In this document: in pieces, positions 5,269-6,059 of the stretch | Position numbering within the stretch: the stretch's first letter is position 1 | Layout of the letters: each line of letters opens with the position of its first letter | NCBI GenBank assembly: GCA_946482385.1 | Contig: CAMLRI010000151.1 | Location: 1-6,059, forward strand | Direction: 5' to 3' | Length of the DNA: 6,059 nucleotides | Origin: an uncultured Cellvibrio sp. | GTDB lineage: Bacteria > Pseudomonadota > Gammaproteobacteria > Pseudomonadales > Cellvibrionaceae | Program-made: the position numbers and the translations under genes | Notes under the pieces: model-generated | Database searches by the model: none | What the model was told of the DNA's origin: nothing | What the model saw: only the letters and a program-made list of their open reading frames with translations

Positions 5269-6059
5269 GGAATCTCTTAAGCAACAGCCAGTACCCAAGC
5301 CATCGCTCAAGCTTTCCTATGGCGGATTGCTGCTGATCCTGGCGATAGCGCTGCTGGGGGCAGCGCTGCTGGCGCTGCACACGGGGGCAGCCCCTGTAGC
5401 TGTGTGGGAAGGGCTGCGCGATGCCTGGTACGGCGAGCCGAGCCTGGCCGCCAATGTGATTGGCCAGATACGCCTGCCGCGTATGCTGCTGGCGCTGATT
5501 GTAGGCGCCACCCTGGGCATGGCCGGCGCCGCCATGCAGGGTTTATTGCGCAACCCCCTGGCCGACCCGGGGGTGTTGGGGGTCACCAGCGGCGCCGCCT
5601 TTGGCGCTGTGTGCGTGCTCTATTTTGGCGTGGCGACCCTGGCCTGGTATTGGCTGCCACTGGCGGCAGTGACGGGGGCGCTGGTGTCGCTGCTGCTGGT
5701 GTACCTGCTCGCTGGCCTGCACGCCAGTATGCTGGCGCTTATCCTCGCCGGGGTGGCGTTGAATGCTATTACCGGTGCGCTGATTGCAGTAGCCCTGAAC
5801 TTTGCCCCCAGCCTCTATGCCATGCAGGAAATAGTGTTTTGGTTGATGGGCTCCCTGGCCAATCGCCATTTCGACCATGTGGCCCTGGCCTTTCCCCTGG
5901 CGTTGATAGGTTGTTTGCTAATGCTCAGCCGCAGCCGGTTTTTGGACGCCCTCAGCCTGGGGGAGGAGAGCGCCCGCTCCCTGGGGTTTAACCACCAGCG
6001 CGAGCGCGCTTTGCTGCTGCTGGGAATTTCCCTGAGTGTAGGTGCCTGTGTGGCGGTGA
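5258..6059 (+). CDS. FecCD/BtuC-family ABC importer permease (3' end outside window)
   Basis: The first 267 residues of a roughly 330-350-residue family are present; the frame is open to the right edge. After a basic, polar N-terminus ([18 protein letters not shown]) come several membrane segments: GLLLILAIALLGAALLAL near 23-40, MLLALIVGATLGMAGAAM near 76-93, further ones near 112-124, 131-151, 157-180 and 208-223, and one starting at about 251. Family marks are the RLPR motif at 72-75 (its arginines correspond to BtuC residues that contact the binding protein), RNPLADPGVLGVTSGAAFG at 98-116, FWLMGSL at 194-200, and the ATPase-coupling helix region LGEESARSLGF at 234-244. With the preceding gene it should form a type II importer in the inner membrane; the matching ATPase gene is expected just to the right. 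The NPLADPG segment fits haem, siderophore and B12 members alike, so I leave the substrate open. The GTG start overlaps the binding-protein gene by 11 nt. Confidence 0.93.
   Translation, partial: MATKESLKQQPVPKPSLKLSYGGLLLILAIALLGAALLALHTGAAPVAVWEGLRDAWYGEPSLAANVIGQIRLPRMLLALIVGATLGMAGAAMQGLLRNPLADPGVLGVTSGAAFGAVCVLYFGVATLAWYWLPLAAVTGALVSLLLVYLLAGLHASMLALILAGVALNAITGALIAVALNFAPSLYAMQEIVFWLMGSLANRHFDHVALAFPLALIGCLLMLSRSRFLDALSLGEESARSLGFNHQRERALLLLGISLSVGACVAV

Noticed and set aside
5404..5991. Plus-strand open frame of 195 codons inside the permease gene
   Set aside because: A shifted frame within a clear FecCD permease; rich in Arg, Gly and Pro with no motif.
5258..6059. Naming the importer genes btuF and btuC outright
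   Set aside because: The visible motifs are shared by B12, haem and siderophore importers; the ATPase and any receptor or riboswitch are outside the window.

Overview
The window reads as an ordinary chromosomal segment from a gammaproteobacterium. The proteins resemble Pseudomonas/Cellvibrio-type relatives, and a Cellvibrionaceae-like organism is my best guess, from protein character and moderately high G+C only. I saw no insertion sequence, CRISPR array, rRNA, tRNA, phage gene or clear origin.

Layout. At the left edge is the C-terminal part of a small membrane protein (+), followed 21 nt later by radA (+), a DNA recombination/repair helicase-like ATPase. Facing radA is a three-gene minus-strand cluster, read right to left: a PilZ protein that closely resembles Pseudomonas aeruginosa PA4608 (MapZ), a second and divergent PilZ protein, and a secreted solute-binding-like protein with no transporter genes beside it. 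The last of these ends inside the radA stop: the two convergent genes share the palindrome TTATAA, so neither has room for its own terminator before the other gene. Nearly 180 nt of divergent intergenic DNA then separates the PilZ cluster from a plus-strand set of three genes: a ROK-family fructokinase (mak), a periplasmic binding protein of the BtuF/FepB type, and a FecCD/BtuC-type permease that runs off the right edge. These three are joined by 11-nt overlaps, and the binding protein uses a TTG start that is nearly forced by an in-frame stop just upstream.

How the genes may work together. RadA beside the MapZ-like PilZ protein recalls the PA4608/PA4609 neighbourhood of Pseudomonas; here two further genes lie between them. 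The PilZ pair are predicted cytoplasmic c-di-GMP receptors, both with an intact RxxxR and DxSxxG motif. The binding protein and permease should form a type II ABC importer for a metal chelate (vitamin B12, haem or ferric siderophore; the sequence does not decide which), with the ATPase presumably beyond the right edge. The tight coupling of a sugar kinase to that importer is the oddest part of the layout.

I did not find a convincing entirely new system. The points most worth a second look are the tandem PilZ plus orphan binding protein cluster, the fructokinase-importer coupling with its TTG start, the shared convergent stop codons, and the repeated/dyad sequence in the mak leader.
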